This document shows, piece by piece, positions 62,176 through 64,000 of a DNA stretch of 64,000 bases (position 1 is its first letter; the number at the start of each line of letters is the position of its first letter). Source of the stretch: an uncultured Erysipelotrichaceae bacterium (GTDB lineage: Bacteria; Bacillota_I; Bacilli_A; RFN20; CAG-826). Where the stretch lies: the NCBI GenBank assembly GCA_902777015.1, contig CACYSA010000002.1:56656-120655 (forward strand). The letters run 5' to 3'. Under the pieces are notes generated by a model. It saw nothing but the letters and a program-made list of their open reading frames with translations. It did not search any database and was not told the DNA's origin. Both the position numbers and the translations under genes were made by a program.

Positions 62176-63938
62176 TCGGAAAAATAGTTGAAGTAAGTGG
62201 CTTATCTGTGAAGGCGAAACTTTTTGAATTGCTTCCACCTTATTTGGTGTCTGGAACTGAAAGAGAGTCTGCTCCTAAGATCAACGGTTTTGTCAAAACA
62301 AGAATCGGGTTAGATGTTGCAGTATGTCAGGTCGTTGGTGAGTATAACGAAGATGGGGAAGATAGCTATTTTCTAAAACTTGAAGTAAAAGGGTATTTTC
62401 AAAAGGATGAATTTATTCAAGGACTAAGAGTCTTGCCAATAGTTTCTGCAAATATAGAATTGATGGACAAAGATGACTACTCTCGAATGTTCTCTTCTCG
62501 AACAGAAACAACTATTTGTTTGGGAAATGATTTATATGATGATAACAAAGGAGTTAATGTTGAAATAAACAAATTAATTCCTTCACATATTGGTGTTTTT
62601 GGCAACACAGGAAGCGGCAAATCAAATACAGTTACCAAGATTCTTTCCTCCTATTATGAAATATTAAACAAGCAAAACAAATCAGCTGGTAAATTTTTGA
62701 TTATAGATTTAAACAACGAATACGGATCTTCTGCTGTTTGCGAAGAAGAAAACAAAATAATTTACAAATTATCAACCGGTAAAAAAGAATCTTTGAATAA
62801 AATACCTCTAAGTCTTGATGACTTTGATGAAGATGATTTTATTGTTCTTATGAACGCTTCTCAAAAGACACAAGCACCTGTTGTAAAAACCGCTTTTCAC
62901 AATATCAAAGCAACTGACAATAGCGAAGACGACGAAGATCAAAAGACAAGAAATGAAGATTATTACAAGAAACATTTAAAGAACATTTTGAATAATTCAA
63001 AGCGCCAGCTTTTCTTTTCCATGAGGCTATATTTAGGCGAATACTTTGAAAACATTGATTGCTTCAAATATCATTCCCAACAAAGCTCATTTTATTACCA
63101 AGATCCTGAAACTGGTATTAGAACATATTCAAACGAGGAATCTTTTAATCGTTATTTGAACAACATTAAAATAAAACTTCCTTCTGATAAACTTGACAGA
63201 TTTTTGTTTGAACTATATTTTGCTGTTGCTCATGAATACGAAAATGGTGTCGGCTTAGATTTTATGATGCCTTTGATTTCTAGAGCAAGAAAACTAATTA
63301 CTGATTTTAGAAAGGTTTTTGATTTTGGTAAAGATTTCAAAACTATTTTCAAGGGTAAGAAGGTTTGTGTTATCCAGCTTGCTTCTGTTAATAGAGACAT
63401 GAAAGAAATAATACCATCAATAATAGCAAACAATATCTTTAAAATACTTCAATCCAAAAAGGAGGAGATTGATGATATTATTCAGGTGATTAATATCGTG
63501 GTTGATGAAGCACACAATATTCTCTACGATGATAATAAGGATATTTTAAATCATAAAGGTGTATTAGAGGTATTTGAAAGAGTAATAAAAGAGGGAAGAA
63601 AATTTGGTCTTTATTTAATGTTGGCTAGTCAACGTCCCAGCGATATATCGCCAACTATTATCTCCCAACTTCATAACTATTTTATTCATAAATTGGTGAA
63701 TCCATCCGATATTGCCATGATTAGGAAAGCCGTTGCATATATGGATGAACGTTCGTTAGATTTTATTACTATTATGGCACCTGGAGAGTGTATAGTGTCT
63801 GGGACAGCATTTCAAATGCCTGCTTTCATTAGAATTAGTCAAGTTTCTCTAGAAACCCGCCCTAGATCCGAAAATGTGGTATTAGTAGGAGATAATGGCC
63901 TTTTTAGTGAGCGCGACGGCCTAATTGACCATCTCTAG
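62163..63938 (+). CDS. HerA-like ATPase, 3' end altered by an insertion sequence
   Basis: 591 aa. N-terminal HAS-barrel (about 1-100: VIGKIVEVSGLSVKAKLFEL), Walker A GVFGNTGSGKSNT (about 143-155), Walker B VVDEAHNIL (about 445) and a sensor region (LYLMLASQRPSDISPTIISQ). It is the hexameric ATPase partner of SIR2. The last ~10 residues (SERDGLIDHL) are encoded within 22-bp tandem repeats that continue past the stop and look like an insertion sequence end, so the native C-terminus has probably been lost and replaced. The core fold seems complete. Confidence 0.88.
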   Translation: MGRVIGKIVEVSGLSVKAKLFELLPPYLVSGTERESAPKINGFVKTRIGLDVAVCQVVGEYNEDGEDSYFLKLEVKGYFQKDEFIQGLRVLPIVSANIELMDKDDYSRMFSSRTETTICLGNDLYDDNKGVNVEINKLIPSHIGVFGNTGSGKSNTVTKILSSYYEILNKQNKSAGKFLIIDLNNEYGSSAVCEEENKIIYKLSTGKKESLNKIPLSLDDFDEDDFIVLMNASQKTQAPVVKTAFHNIKATDNSEDDEDQKTRNEDYYKKHLKNILNNSKRQLFFSMRLYLGEYFENIDCFKYHSQQSSFYYQDPETGIRTYSNEESFNRYLNNIKIKLPSDKLDRFLFELYFAVAHEYENGVGLDFMMPLISRARKLITDFRKVFDFGKDFKTIFKGKKVCVIQLASVNRDMKEIIPSIIANNIFKILQSKKEEIDDIIQVINIVVDEAHNILYDDNKDILNHKGVLEVFERVIKEGRKFGLYLMLASQRPSDISPTIISQLHNYFIHKLVNPSDIAMIRKAVAYMDERSLDFITIMAPGECIVSGTAFQMPAFIRISQVSLETRPRSENVVLVGDNGLFSERDGLIDHL

Positions 63939-64000
63939 CGGCGAATTTGACCAGTCTTAGCGGACTATTTGACCACCTACCCTTGACACATAAATCCAAA
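63911..64000 (+). mobile_element. End of a probable IS21-type insertion sequence (partial)
   Basis: Three tandem 22-bp units at 63911-63932, 63933-63954 and 63955-63976 share the core (A)GCGGC(G)AATTTGACCA or close variants: CTAATTGACCA, GAATTTGACCA and CTATTTGACCA. Multiple terminal repeats of about this size are typical of IS21-family ends, and TTGACA at 63983-63988 fits the transposase promoter. The element continues beyond the window, so family assignment is unproven. Confidence 0.6.

Noticed and set aside
1..64000. CRISPR arrays, rRNA and tRNA genes
   Set aside because: No regularly spaced repeats of 24-40 bp with unique spacers and no rRNA or tRNA sequence were seen by eye; a tRNAscan or CRISPR search would be decisive.

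Overview
The window is AT-rich, densely packed DNA from a low-GC Firmicute, most likely an Erysipelotrichia or uncultured Bacilli (RF39-like) gut lineage. This rests on gene content and base composition only: MEP isoprenoid genes, a LoaP/BY-kinase exopolysaccharide operon and Cthe_2159-type lipoproteins. TGA is used as a stop throughout, so the genetic code is standard. Several genes start within about 15 nt of a good -10 box and lack a ribosome binding site, which suggests leaderless or near-leaderless mRNAs.

Layout. 1-6.2 kb: a broken cardiolipin synthase gene, then an OmpR-type two-component system. Both its own start and the following operon carry 11-bp direct repeats; that operon encodes a VTC-fold polyphosphate polymerase-like protein, a DUF4956 membrane protein and a large beta-helix lipoprotein. 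6.2-7.6 kb: a gene-free interval holding a ~1.04-kb transcription unit made of three homologous structured modules about 305-320 nt apart, with its own -10 box and terminator. I do not recognise this RNA. 7.55-9.47 kb: an AbiE toxin-antitoxin cassette lying between two copies of a 69-bp sequence that is the 3' end and terminator of that RNA. 9.6-20.1 kb: an orphan HigA, a ZIP metal transporter, a hydrolase/second beta-helix lipoprotein/VanZ operon, ORF6N, dxs, and a scrambled patch of RhuM fragments around a HigBA pair. 20.1-21.7 kb: ispH and uppS.

22.0-52.1 kb: a long exopolysaccharide locus. It has a Wzz-like adaptor, BY-kinase and PHP phosphatase; LoaP; a 4,6-dehydratase, two DegT aminotransferases and a PglC-like initiating transferase; glycosyltransferases, Wzy and Wzx; an ATP-grasp and an OCD-family enzyme; aconitase, citrate synthase and isocitrate dehydrogenase; and rfbA, rfbC, a UDP-glucuronate epimerase, UDP-glucose dehydrogenase and rfbB. 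rfbD is not seen. A 170-nt candidate leader RNA lies upstream, an internal terminator and a G10 tract lie inside. A foreign-looking 3.1-kb module (TIGR04255-like, MBL fold, ClpP-like protease) separates ugd from rfbB.

52.2-64.0 kb: an island of probable defence genes. It includes a PD-(D/E)XK protein, an FRG-domain protein, a tightly packed four-gene set (D12 DNA methylase, ParB-like protein with Ig-like region, NTase-fold protein, HEPN-like protein), a DUF2971 protein, an unrecognised 647-aa protein, and a SIR2-HerA pair. The HerA reading frame ends inside tandem 22-bp repeats that look like the end of an IS21-type insertion sequence, so its C-terminus may be altered.

No tRNA, rRNA or CRISPR array was seen.
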